A stretch of 11,170 bases of DNA, from assembly GCA_014804385.1 (NCBI GenBank), contig JAAUZW010000045.1, forward strand, positions 43,812 to 54,981, in the 5' to 3' direction. The translations under genes and the position numbers were made by a program. Below, piece after piece: positions 1-6,429 of the stretch. Below the pieces are notes generated by a model that saw only the letters and a program-made list of their open reading frames with translations, was not told the DNA's origin and did not search any database. This stretch comes from Lachnospiraceae bacterium (lineage in GTDB: Bacteria; Bacillota; Clostridia; Lachnospirales; Lachnospiraceae). How positions within the stretch are numbered: position 1 is the stretch's first letter; every line of letters starts with the position of its first letter.

Positions 1-69
1 GACATGGAAGGATACCTGTACTGGTACAACGGAGCGAATCCGCATATCACTTCTGTCACCGTAAAATAA
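1..69 (+). CDS. C-terminal end of an unidentified protein (5' partial)
   Basis: The first 22 codons of frame 1 stay open and end at TAA (67-69), reading ...GYLYWYNGANPHITSVTVK. The gene begins outside the window. The short tail is aromatic and beta-rich and could be the last strand of an extracellular beta-domain, but that is only an impression. No family can be assigned. The structured intergenic segment starting at 72 fits this being a genuine gene end. Confidence 0.5.
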   Translation, partial: DMEGYLYWYNGANPHITSVTVK

Positions 70-71
70 CT

Positions 72-121
72 GAAGTAAATTTCTTCGAAATTAACTTCTC
101 GAGGATCGCTTCGCGACCTCG
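72..121 (+). repeat. Two back-to-back intergenic hairpins
   Basis: Immediately after the stop codon, GAAGT-A-AATTTC (72-83) pairs with GAAATT-A-ACTTC (87-98) around a TTC loop, giving 11 bp with one A/A mismatch. Two bases later CGAGG-A-TCGC (100-109) pairs with GCGA-CCTCG (113-121), again around a TTC loop, giving 9 bp with one bulged A. Neither is followed by a T-run, so they are not classical terminators. They may protect the 3' end of the upstream mRNA or belong to a dispersed intergenic repeat. Confidence 0.55.
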
Positions 122-142
122 GCTTTAAAGGCGGTAAAAGTG

Positions 143-175
143 GGGGAGAAGGTTTATGGCCTTCTCCCCGTTATT
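143..175. terminator. Probable terminator hairpin between convergent genes
   Basis: GGGGAGAAGG (143-152) pairs perfectly with CCTTCTCCCC (160-169) over 10 bp around a 7-nt loop. The + strand continues GTTATTTC and the - strand CACTTTTACC, so the T-tracts are short in both directions. The stop codon of the leftward aldolase gene (154-156) sits in the loop. The position between two converging genes supports a terminator role, but the weak T-tracts keep confidence moderate. Confidence 0.5.
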
Positions 176-798
176 TCATACAATCTTTTCAATTGTTCTG
201 CACTAAGCTCTCTGGGCCCTCCAAGCTGCGTCGTCCGATAGAGAAGCTCCGCATAAAATTCCACAGATTCCATCTTCATATAGGCCGAGAGCAGATCCTT
301 CGCCCAGGTGAGCGCTCCGTGATGCTCTAACAGGATCGCCTCGTACTCCGCCAGATAAGGCTCGATAGCGTCCGGTATCTCCGCCGTGGAGGGCGTGCCG
401 TAGGGGGATAAAGGTATCCTGCCGAAATTGACGATCACCTCCGGCATAATAGGGCGTTCCAGTGCCTGTCCCATCACCGCAAAGCTGGTGGCAAAGATCG
501 GATGGGCGTGCACCACCGCCTTGATATCAGGCCGCTTCTGATACACTCTCAGGTGCATCTTCACCTCCGAGGAGGGGTAAAAACCTCTATCCTCCCCCAG
601 AAGATTTCCCGAAAGATCTACTAAGCATAGCTGCTCCGGTTTCATAAAGCCCTTGGAGACGCCGGTAGGTGTACAGAGAATTTCCTCTTCCGAAAGTCTC
701 ACGGAAATATTGCCGTCATTGGCCGCCACCATACGCCGGTCATACATCCTTCTTCCGATCTCACAGATCTGTTCGCGAAGCTCCCTTTCCTTCTGCAT
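154..798 (-). CDS. Class II aldolase, L-fuculose-1-phosphate aldolase-like
   Basis: This is a 214-residue cytosolic, zinc-dependent aldolase of the FucA/AraD/adducin fold, which cleaves a sugar 1-phosphate to DHAP and an aldehyde. Visible motifs are the phosphate-binding NDGN (27-30) and TPTGVSKG (43-50), the catalytic Glu in PSSE (E78), the zinc ligands HAH (H97, H99) and HHG (H160). All four key residues sit exactly five positions after E. coli FucA E73, H92, H94 and H155 as I recall them, and FucA has nearly the same length (215). The ATG at 798 is chosen because AAGGAG lies 6 nt upstream; the open frame extends to 930 but would overlap the preceding peptidase gene. It is the last gene of the leftward operon, 58 nt after the peptidase stop. 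The substrate could be fuculose, rhamnulose, 5-deoxyribulose or another sugar phosphate; the sequence does not decide. Confidence 0.88.
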   Translation of the reverse strand: MQKERELREQICEIGRRMYDRRMVAANDGNISVRLSEEEILCTPTGVSKGFMKPEQLCLVDLSGNLLGEDRGFYPSSEVKMHLRVYQKRPDIKAVVHAHPIFATSFAVMGQALERPIMPEVIVNFGRIPLSPYGTPSTAEIPDAIEPYLAEYEAILLEHHGALTWAKDLLSAYMKMESVEFYAELLYRTTQLGGPRELSAEQLKRLYEITGRRP

Positions 799-856
799 TT
801 CCCGCTCCTTTTCCGGTTTCCTTCTGTCCTGTGATATGCAGCGCCGTACCTGCAGT

Positions 857-2650
857 CTACCACAACGGCGCCGTAGCCTTCTCCAGCCAGGCAAGCTCCT
901 CCCCCGCAAGATAAGGCGCCAGCGTCTCATATACCTTCTTATGATAGGTGTTCAACAGTCCAAGCTCTTCCGCCGTCATCAGTGTTGTATCAATGGCCTC
1001 TTTATCAAAGGGTACCATAGTGAGCGGCTCCAGATACATAAACTGTCCGCACTCGGTCTTTTCTCCCTTTCTGACAAGCACCAGATTCTCATGGCGTATA
1101 CCAAATTTCCCGGCCATATATAATCCCGGCTCATTGGATAGGATCATTCCCTCCTCAAGAGACACACAGTCCATCTCCTTACCGATCCGCCAGCGGACGT
1201 TCTGAGGCCCCTCATGGACGCTCAGAAGATACCCCACGCCGTGTCCTGTCCCATGATTATAGTCCAGGCCGTTCTCCCAGAGAGGCTGTCTGGCAAGAAT
1301 ATCCAGATTCTGTCCGCAGACCCCCTCTAAAAACTTCGCCGCCCCGAACCGCAGATGTCCTTTTAGCACCAGTGTAAAAGCCCGCTTTTCCTCCGCCGTC
1401 ACCTCTCCCAGCACAATGGTACGGGTGATATCGGTAGTACCCTCGCTATAGTGCCCTCCCGTATCTGCAAGACAAAGTCCCTCCGGCCGGATCACTGCAT
1501 CTGTCTCCGGGGTCGCCTCATAATGGGGGCTGGCGGCGTGAGCGCCATAGGCTATGATCGGGGAAAAGCTGGGTTCCAGATAGCCCTCTCTCTCGGCACG
1601 AAACTCCTCCAATTTCTGAGCCGCTCCCATCTCCGTGATCGTTTCTTTCCCCACATGAGTTTTAAGCCAATACAAAAACCGCGTCACCGCCACTCCGTCC
1701 TTCACATGAGCCGAACGGATATGAGCGATCTCCTTTGGCGTCTTGACCGCTTTCATAAGGGCAATGGGGCTTGGCCGATTCACCTTTTCCACTCCCTTGG
1801 AGACTGCCTGTAACAGCCGGTAATTGACTTTCCTTTCATCCACCAGGATCCGATGCCCCTCAGGCAGGGACGACACCATCTCCTCTATGCTTTCATAGGC
1901 AAGCAGGGTTACGCCTGCACGCTGCAGCTCCCGACAGATCTCCTCCGAGAAAGCTTTCCTCTGGGCGCACAATATGGCACGTCTTTTCGTCAAGAATAAA
2001 TAGGACAGAAAAACCGGCGTATGCTTCACATCCCCGCCGCGCAGATTCAAAAGCCATGCAACCTCATCCAGCGCTGTCACAAGAAAAGCATCCGCTCCGT
2101 ATTCCTCCATCTTTTCCCGCACTTTCTGAATCTTATCCTCTCTGGTAAGTCCCGCATAGGAAATCTCCAGTTCCCACACCGGCTCCGCAGAAAGCGGCGG
2201 TCTGTCTTCCCAGATCAGGTCCACCAGATCTCTTTTTCCATAGAAAGTGATCTGCTTTTTATCCGTTTTTTCCCGAAGTTCTTCCACGAAAGCGCCCGTC
2301 ACCGTCCGTCCGTCGAATCCGATCACATCCCCCTGCGAGAGCTCCTCTCCCAGATACGCAGGCAAGGTAGGGACACCCGGCTGTCCGCTCTTCATCAGCT
2401 CAATCCCGCTTCCCGACAGCTGACTCTCCGCCTGCAAAAAGTATCTGCCGTCCGTCCAGAGCAGCGCCCTCTCCGGCATGACAAGCAGTGTTCCCGCCGA
2501 ACCCGTAAACCCGGACAGATACTCTCTCGCTTTAAAATAATCTCCCACATACTCTGAACCGTGAAAATCATCCGTAGGGACGATATAGGCCGCCAGTCTG
2601 CGCTTTTTCATCTCCGCCCGAAGCGCGGTCAACTTTTCCGCCGTATTCAT
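857..2650 (-). CDS. pepP: Xaa-Pro aminopeptidase (M24B family, eukaryote-like long form)
   Basis: This 597-residue cytosolic metallopeptidase removes the N-terminal residue ahead of proline. Creatinase-type N-terminal domains fill about the first 310 residues (note TDDFHGSEYV, FTGSAGTLLV and WTDGRY). The C-terminal pita-bread domain carries the dinuclear-metal ligands D396 and D407 (DTGGHYSEGTTDITRT), H470 (HGTGHGVG), E507 (NEPGLY) and E521 (RHEN). Their spacing closely follows human XPNPEP1, and the length of about 600 fits the three-domain form rather than the 440-residue E. coli PepP. The start at 2650 is preceded by AGGAGGAG. Its ATG overlaps the TGA of the upstream MATE gene (ATGA, 2647-2650), implying translational coupling. 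The frame is open to 2707, but the extra 19 residues lie inside the MATE gene. All catalytic residues are intact. Confidence 0.93.
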   Translation of the reverse strand: MNTAEKLTALRAEMKKRRLAAYIVPTDDFHGSEYVGDYFKAREYLSGFTGSAGTLLVMPERALLWTDGRYFLQAESQLSGSGIELMKSGQPGVPTLPAYLGEELSQGDVIGFDGRTVTGAFVEELREKTDKKQITFYGKRDLVDLIWEDRPPLSAEPVWELEISYAGLTREDKIQKVREKMEEYGADAFLVTALDEVAWLLNLRGGDVKHTPVFLSYLFLTKRRAILCAQRKAFSEEICRELQRAGVTLLAYESIEEMVSSLPEGHRILVDERKVNYRLLQAVSKGVEKVNRPSPIALMKAVKTPKEIAHIRSAHVKDGVAVTRFLYWLKTHVGKETITEMGAAQKLEEFRAEREGYLEPSFSPIIAYGAHAASPHYEATPETDAVIRPEGLCLADTGGHYSEGTTDITRTIVLGEVTAEEKRAFTLVLKGHLRFGAAKFLEGVCGQNLDILARQPLWENGLDYNHGTGHGVGYLLSVHEGPQNVRWRIGKEMDCVSLEEGMILSNEPGLYMAGKFGIRHENLVLVRKGEKTECGQFMYLEPLTMVPFDKEAIDTTLMTAEELGLLNTYHKKVYETLAPYLAGEELAWLEKATAPLW

Positions 2651-4023
2651 ATCGTTTTCTCCTCCTCTTTCCCCGCACGCACCAGCGGATTTCTCCAAAA
2701 CGCCCACAAGAGCTCTATATCCATAAAAAACCAGATCACCGGCTCACAGAAGATTACCGCCATATATTGAAACCGGGGGATCAAAAGCACCACAAACAGA
2801 TATTTCCCGACCAACTCGATCACGCTGGAAATGGTAGGCAATATCTTGTTGCCAATACACTGCAGGCCGAACCGGGAGGGATTTAATAACGCCAGAATCA
2901 TCAGGCAGGGAGCTACTACCCTCAGATACAACGCACCGTTTTCTATCACCACCGCCTCCGTGGAACCAGATAACAGACGCACCATCAAAGGCGCGAGAGG
3001 AATGGTAAACAGCGTGATCACCGCCGTCAATACCGCACCGCACAGATAAGCATATTTTACCGCCTTGCGAATCCGCCCCATCTGTCCTGCCCCATAGTTT
3101 TGCGCCACAAAGGTGCTAATCGTCCTGCTGATCGCCATATAGGGCATCATCAAAAACATAAACAGCTTTCTGGCCGCCACATGCCCCGCAATCACCAGAT
3201 ATCCCAGACCGTTGATGCCGACCTGCAAAATGGCCGTTCCTGCATAGACAATGGCGCTCATAAGGGCCATGGAAAGCCCCTGCGCCAGCATCTCCAGGTA
3301 CAGCTCCTTATCCCAGACAAAATGTTTTTTCTGCGGAATCAGAATGTCCGCCTTTTTCCAGATATAAACCAGACAGGCGATCACCGACACGCCCTGAGCG
3401 ATCACGGTAGCCATTGCCGCCCCCTGCACGCCCATACCGACCTGCCTGATAAAAACCAGATCCAACACGATATTCAGTACCGATGACAGGACCAGAAAGA
3501 CAAGAGGCATCACACTGTTGCCTATGGCGCGCAAAAAACCCGCGCACAGATTATAGGCAAACATGACCCCGATAAAAAGGGTGATCGTGGAAATATAGGC
3601 ATAGGACTGCTCTATGATCTCAGCGGGCGTGTTCAGGATCTCCAGCAGGGGATATACAATAAAACGCGCCGCCACCGTCATGACCACTGTAGTGCCCAGC
3701 CCGATCAAAAGGGCCGCCGCCACAGACCGTTTCAGATGGTCCAGATCGCCATTGCCAAAGCTTCTGGCCGTCACGATGCCAAGTCCGTTGCCGATCCCCA
3801 GCGCAAATCCAATAAGCAGATCATAGATCGCGGCAGCCGCACCCATAGCCGCCAACGCCTCGTCTCCCAACGTGTGCCCGATGATCACCGTATCCATGGT
3901 ATTATAAAGCTGCTGAAACACCCCGGAAAAGAAAAGCGGAACGGCAAAAATAAGCATGGATTTCAGAATCGGTCCATGGAGCAGATCCACGTCAAATTTT
4001 TTCTTCTGTGCCACAGATTCCAT
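2647..4023 (-). CDS. MATE family efflux transporter (DinF/NorM-like)
   Basis: This 458-residue integral membrane protein should export cationic or drug-like compounds in exchange for Na+ or H+. The N terminus shows the hallmark MATE helix 1 (PLFFSGVFQQLYNTMDTVII, about 29-48) followed by the conserved alternating-access segment around TLGDEALAAMGA. About 12 hydrophobic helices are visible in two halves (roughly 20-225 and 240-445), and the second half repeats the pattern (QVGINGLGYLVIAGHVAARK). No signal peptide or truncation is seen. The ATG at 4023 is forced because an in-frame TGA lies just upstream. GGGAGG sits 13 nt before it, a rather long spacing. It lies 21 nt after the cupin stop and overlaps the peptidase start, so it is the second gene of the operon. 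The substrate is unknown. Confidence 0.93.
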   Translation of the reverse strand: MESVAQKKKFDVDLLHGPILKSMLIFAVPLFFSGVFQQLYNTMDTVIIGHTLGDEALAAMGAAAAIYDLLIGFALGIGNGLGIVTARSFGNGDLDHLKRSVAAALLIGLGTTVVMTVAARFIVYPLLEILNTPAEIIEQSYAYISTITLFIGVMFAYNLCAGFLRAIGNSVMPLVFLVLSSVLNIVLDLVFIRQVGMGVQGAAMATVIAQGVSVIACLVYIWKKADILIPQKKHFVWDKELYLEMLAQGLSMALMSAIVYAGTAILQVGINGLGYLVIAGHVAARKLFMFLMMPYMAISRTISTFVAQNYGAGQMGRIRKAVKYAYLCGAVLTAVITLFTIPLAPLMVRLLSGSTEAVVIENGALYLRVVAPCLMILALLNPSRFGLQCIGNKILPTISSVIELVGKYLFVVLLIPRFQYMAVIFCEPVIWFFMDIELLWAFWRNPLVRAGKEEEKTI

Positions 4024-4044
4024 ATGCTGTCATTCGCCTCCCCT

Positions 4045-4374
4045 TTACTGTTCCGGCACCACTGCGTAAAACTCGATCACCTCATCACTCTCATTGCGCA
4101 GACTGTGGGTATGCCCCTTGGGACAGTAATGACAGCTTCCTGCAGGCAGGATCTCCTGCCCGTCATCATAGAGGACTACACCTGTTCCCTTCAGCATAAA
4201 AATAATCTCGCTGTTCGTGTCATGGGTATGTACGCCGATGGTTGCACCCGGCTCTAAAGAGGCCCGCATGATCTTACATCCCTCGTCCGTGTACATATGG
4301 GTCTTAAACTGTTTCTCTCCTCCCTTAAAATTAGGGATGATCTGTTCCTCGATCGTGTCAAAATCTAAAATCAT
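4045..4374 (-). CDS. Small single-domain cupin protein
   Basis: This is a 109-residue soluble metal-binding beta-barrel. Both cupin motifs are complete. Motif 1 is H49-x-H51-x4-E56-x6-G and motif 2 is G79-x5-P-x-G87-x2-H90-x3-N94. The 3-His/1-Glu metal site (H49, H51, E56, H90) is therefore intact. Small cupins of this size act as isomerases, dioxygenases or ligand-binding accessory proteins; the sequence does not tell which. The ATG at 4374 is preceded by GGAGG at 6 nt spacing. The upstream frame to 4455 is open but lacks a ribosome binding site and overlaps the promoter. It is the first gene of the operon, 21 nt before the MATE transporter. A sensor or modifying role towards the exported compound is possible but only inferred. 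Confidence 0.88.
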   Translation of the reverse strand: MILDFDTIEEQIIPNFKGGEKQFKTHMYTDEGCKIMRASLEPGATIGVHTHDTNSEIIFMLKGTGVVLYDDGQEILPAGSCHYCPKGHTHSLRNESDEVIEFYAVVPEQ

Positions 4375-4426
4375 AGCATTCCTCCGTTCCGAAGCATTTT
4401 CCTCATAAAATGATAATCTAAATTTT

Positions 4427-4455
4427 ACTATACTCCCCTGCACTTTGAAACGCAA
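4427..4455 (-). promoter_or_regulatory. Promoter of the cupin-MATE-pepP-aldolase operon
   Basis: Reading leftward, TTGCGT (4455-4450) and TATAGT (4432-4427) are separated by exactly 17 nt. The -10 matches the consensus at 5 of 6 positions and the -35 at 3 of 6. The predicted transcript starts near 4420, leaving about 45 nt before the cupin ATG. No strong operator palindrome is seen. Confidence 0.6.
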
Positions 4456-4603
4456 GACGAATTCTTTTTTACATTTTTACTGAATCACTACTATTTCGTT
4501 TTACTTTATGTTACTATAAGGCAGGAGATTATTACGACTCTGGAAGACACGGCAGACAATTTACAATTTTATAAAAATCTATCAATAGGACGAGGGAGGA
4601 GAA

Positions 4604-5632
4604 ATGGACAACAACTACAACAATTACAATCAGCAGCCAAATGTAAATCCCAATCAACAGGGGAGTCCCTACCAACAGCAAGGAACCCCTTATCAACAGG
4701 GGAATCCCTACCAGCAACAGGGAAACCCTTACCAGCAAGGAATGCCCTACCAGCAGCAAGGAAATCCCTATCAGCAGGGGAATCCTTATCAGCAGTCAGG
4801 GCCTTACATGAATAACGGTTATGGGAATTACGGCGGTATTGCCGAAGAACCTCAGAAAGCCCCTAATATTTTTCAGCAGTTTGGGCTTTCCTTCATACCA
4901 CCCCAATACCACAGGCTGACGAAAGTAAAGACCGGGAGCATGATCGGGTTCGTGACACTTCTGGCTCTTGTTGCAACCATTATTTCATGTATAAACTTTG
5001 CATTCAGCTTTGCGGCTCTCGATATAAAAGGCTGGGTAAACGAACTGCCGGATTTTGAGATAAAGAATGGCCGGCTGTATCTCGAGGAAGAGTTCCTGTA
5101 TGATGAAGGCGAAATATTCGTATATGTGACAGAGGATATCAGTGATTTTTCTTATGACGATGCCGCCATGCTCATGGACGAAGGCTATGAGGATATCATT
5201 CTGGTAGGCCGGGACGGACTTTCTCTCATGCAAAACGGAGAGTACCAGCAGTTTGATTTCAGCAATGCCACTACAGATATCAGCAGAGACATGATCGTTG
5301 AAACATTGGTACCTATGATATTCGTCTTTATCATAGTGGGATATATCATCTTCTTTGTGGGAAGAATCCTCTGGTATTTCCTGTGCGCGGCAATCTATCT
5401 GCTATTCGGTCTGCTCATTGCCCTCATTATGAAAAAGCAGCTGCCGACAGAAGCGCTGTACAAAACGGCAGTATATGCTAAGGTGCTGATGTTTGTGGTG
5501 GCGACAGTTCTGAGTATCATTCCTGTTGGAACCTTCGCAGTGCCCTTTTATATCAGGGTTGTCATCACTCTGGTATTTATGGGATTTGCCATCGCAAAAC
5601 TGCCCGATCAGCCCCAATGGAATCAATATTAA
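4604..5632 (+). CDS. DUF1189-like membrane protein with Q/N-rich repeat tail
   Basis: This 342-residue membrane protein has three parts. Residues 1-80 are low complexity, rich in N, Q, Y, P and G. A core at 20-66 alternates 7- and 6-residue units of the type GxPYQQQ/GxPYQQ. Residues 88-110 are an amphipathic stretch ending in LSFIPPQYHRLTKVKTG before the first membrane helix (about 113-137). An acidic, probably extracytoplasmic domain (138-229) follows, then four more helices (about 230-253, 256-276, 290-308, 314-333). The helix/extracytoplasmic domain/multi-helix layout resembles DUF1189 proteins, whose function is unknown; the assignment rests on layout and remembered similarity. GGGAGGAG lies directly before the ATG. 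It is a single-gene unit, divergent from the cupin operon and closed by a strong terminator. The repeat tail should be cytoplasmic and may mediate self-association (inference). Confidence 0.85.
   Translation: MDNNYNNYNQQPNVNPNQQGSPYQQQGTPYQQGNPYQQQGNPYQQGMPYQQQGNPYQQGNPYQQSGPYMNNGYGNYGGIAEEPQKAPNIFQQFGLSFIPPQYHRLTKVKTGSMIGFVTLLALVATIISCINFAFSFAALDIKGWVNELPDFEIKNGRLYLEEEFLYDEGEIFVYVTEDISDFSYDDAAMLMDEGYEDIILVGRDGLSLMQNGEYQQFDFSNATTDISRDMIVETLVPMIFVFIIVGYIIFFVGRILWYFLCAAIYLLFGLLIALIMKKQLPTEALYKTAVYAKVLMFVVATVLSIIPVGTFAVPFYIRVVITLVFMGFAIAKLPDQPQWNQY
4661..4795 (+). repeat. In-frame 39-bp tandem repeat coding GxPYQQQGxPYQQ
   Basis: Three consecutive 39-bp copies lie at 4661-4699, 4700-4738 and 4739-4777, with a partial fourth from 4778. 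Each encodes a 13-residue unit made of a 7-mer and a 6-mer (GxPYQQQ then GxPYQQ), where x is S, T, N or M. The copies differ mainly at synonymous third positions (CAA/CAG, TAT/TAC, CCC/CCT), so the protein pattern appears to be kept while the DNA has drifted. Confidence 0.9.
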
Positions 5633-5660
5633 AGTGCGCGTCGCAAGACGCACTCAAAAA

Positions 5661-5689
5661 GGAGACCGCTTCAAGCGGTCTCCTTTTTT
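5661..5689. terminator. Strong bidirectional intrinsic terminator
   Basis: GGAGACCGC (5661-5669) pairs perfectly with GCGGTCTCC (5675-5683) around TTCAA. It is followed by six T on the + strand and preceded by five A, which give five T on the - strand. A smaller GC-rich hairpin (about 5635-5655) precedes it. It closes the DUF1189-like gene (stop at 5632) and also the convergent gene ending at 5705. Confidence 0.93.
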
Positions 5690-5704
5690 ATACCCTTTTT
5701 GTTT

Positions 5705-6301
5705 TTAGAGTCTCACATCAAAAGGCTTGTACCCTTCGGGCAGCGTTTCTTTCTGAGCCGCCTCTGCCGCAGCCGCAGCCTCTGCGACCTCCTCTGCGGA
5801 AAGCTCCGCATTCTCAGGCAGCGCCTCTTCCAGTTCCTCGGTAACCTCTTCTGTCATTTCCTCGGTCAGCTCTTCTGCAATCTCCTCGATCTCTTCCATG
5901 ATCTCCTCGAGTTCGCCGCCTTCCTCGATGCCCAGCGCTTCCTCGACCATCTCTTCCAGCCGTTCTTCCGGCGTCTTGGGAGCCATCTTATCAACTGCAT
6001 CGGCAATCTTCTCACCGCGCTCTGTGGACTCATCCAGAATATGGAACATCTGCTCATGATTGTAGGACGCCTTGATAGACGCGATCTGATCCTCATAGGA
6101 CTGGAACATCTTTAATTTGTCCGCGATCTCCTCCACACTCCCGGCAGTGACATTTTTCAGATTTTCCTTCTGTTTCTCAAAAAATTCGACCTGCTTTTTG
6201 GTCTCTTCCTGCCGTTCAAGCCTGTCCTGCGTGCTCTTTAACATCCCCGCAGAGTTCATTCGCCGTAAGATTCCGCTGGTCTGCTCCCAGGATATATTCA
6301 T
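5705..6301 (-). CDS. Hypothetical helical protein with glutamate-rich C-terminal half
   Basis: This is a 198-residue protein of no recognised family. Residues 1-110 are polar, K/R/E/Q-rich and almost proline-free, and look like long amphipathic helices or a coiled coil (for example TQDRLERQEETKKQVEFFEK). Residues 111-160 contain 25 Glu and a single Arg, with a four-residue rhythm EELT-EEMT-EEVT-EELE. An Ala-rich helix (168-182) and a short conserved-looking tail GYKPFDVRL follow. There is no signal peptide or membrane segment. The ATG at 6301 is chosen because AAAGGTGG lies about 8 nt upstream; a GTG four codons earlier lies inside that ribosome binding site. It is an isolated leftward gene, ending at the shared terminator. 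A structural, scaffold or cation-binding role is possible but unsupported. Confidence 0.8.
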   Translation of the reverse strand: MNISWEQTSGILRRMNSAGMLKSTQDRLERQEETKKQVEFFEKQKENLKNVTAGSVEEIADKLKMFQSYEDQIASIKASYNHEQMFHILDESTERGEKIADAVDKMAPKTPEERLEEMVEEALGIEEGGELEEIMEEIEEIAEELTEEMTEEVTEELEEALPENAELSAEEVAEAAAAAEAAQKETLPEGYKPFDVRL

Positions 6302-6429
6302 AAAGATAACCACCTTTCTTCGCGTCTGACTGTCAGCCGATTTCCATCTGCTTTTGCTTTAGTTATTCTTTATTTCGGAGAACCTCGGGAATTTCTAAAG
6401 GTGCTTTGTTGTCAATGGACGGATTTTTG

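Noticed and set aside
799..930. 44-residue N-terminal extension of the aldolase
   Set aside because: It is Arg-rich, overlaps the end of the peptidase gene and lacks a ribosome binding site, while ATG 798 has AAGGAG at 6 nt and gives the normal FucA length.
2561..4257. Series of rightward open frames opposite the MATE and cupin genes
   Set aside because: They are antisense shadows with His/Arg-rich, family-less translations and no ribosome binding sites; the leftward genes carry clear motifs.
4532..4759. Leftward frame of repeated LLVGxxLL units
   Set aside because: It is the antisense reading of the PYQQ-coding repeat; its apparent hydrophobic repeat pattern is a by-product of the repeat DNA.
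5705..6301. ESCRT-III/PspA-like identity for the Glu-rich protein
   Set aside because: Only overall size and basic-to-acidic charge layout resemble those proteins; no family motif is visible.
6326..6336. CTGAC-T-GTCAG palindrome before the Glu-rich protein gene
   Set aside because: Only 5-bp arms, in the presumed 5' untranslated region, with no adjacent regulator; too short to call an operator.
6396..6418. TTGACA on the - strand as a promoter of the Glu-rich protein gene
   Set aside because: No acceptable -10 lies 15-19 nt downstream, so the promoter of that gene is left unassigned.
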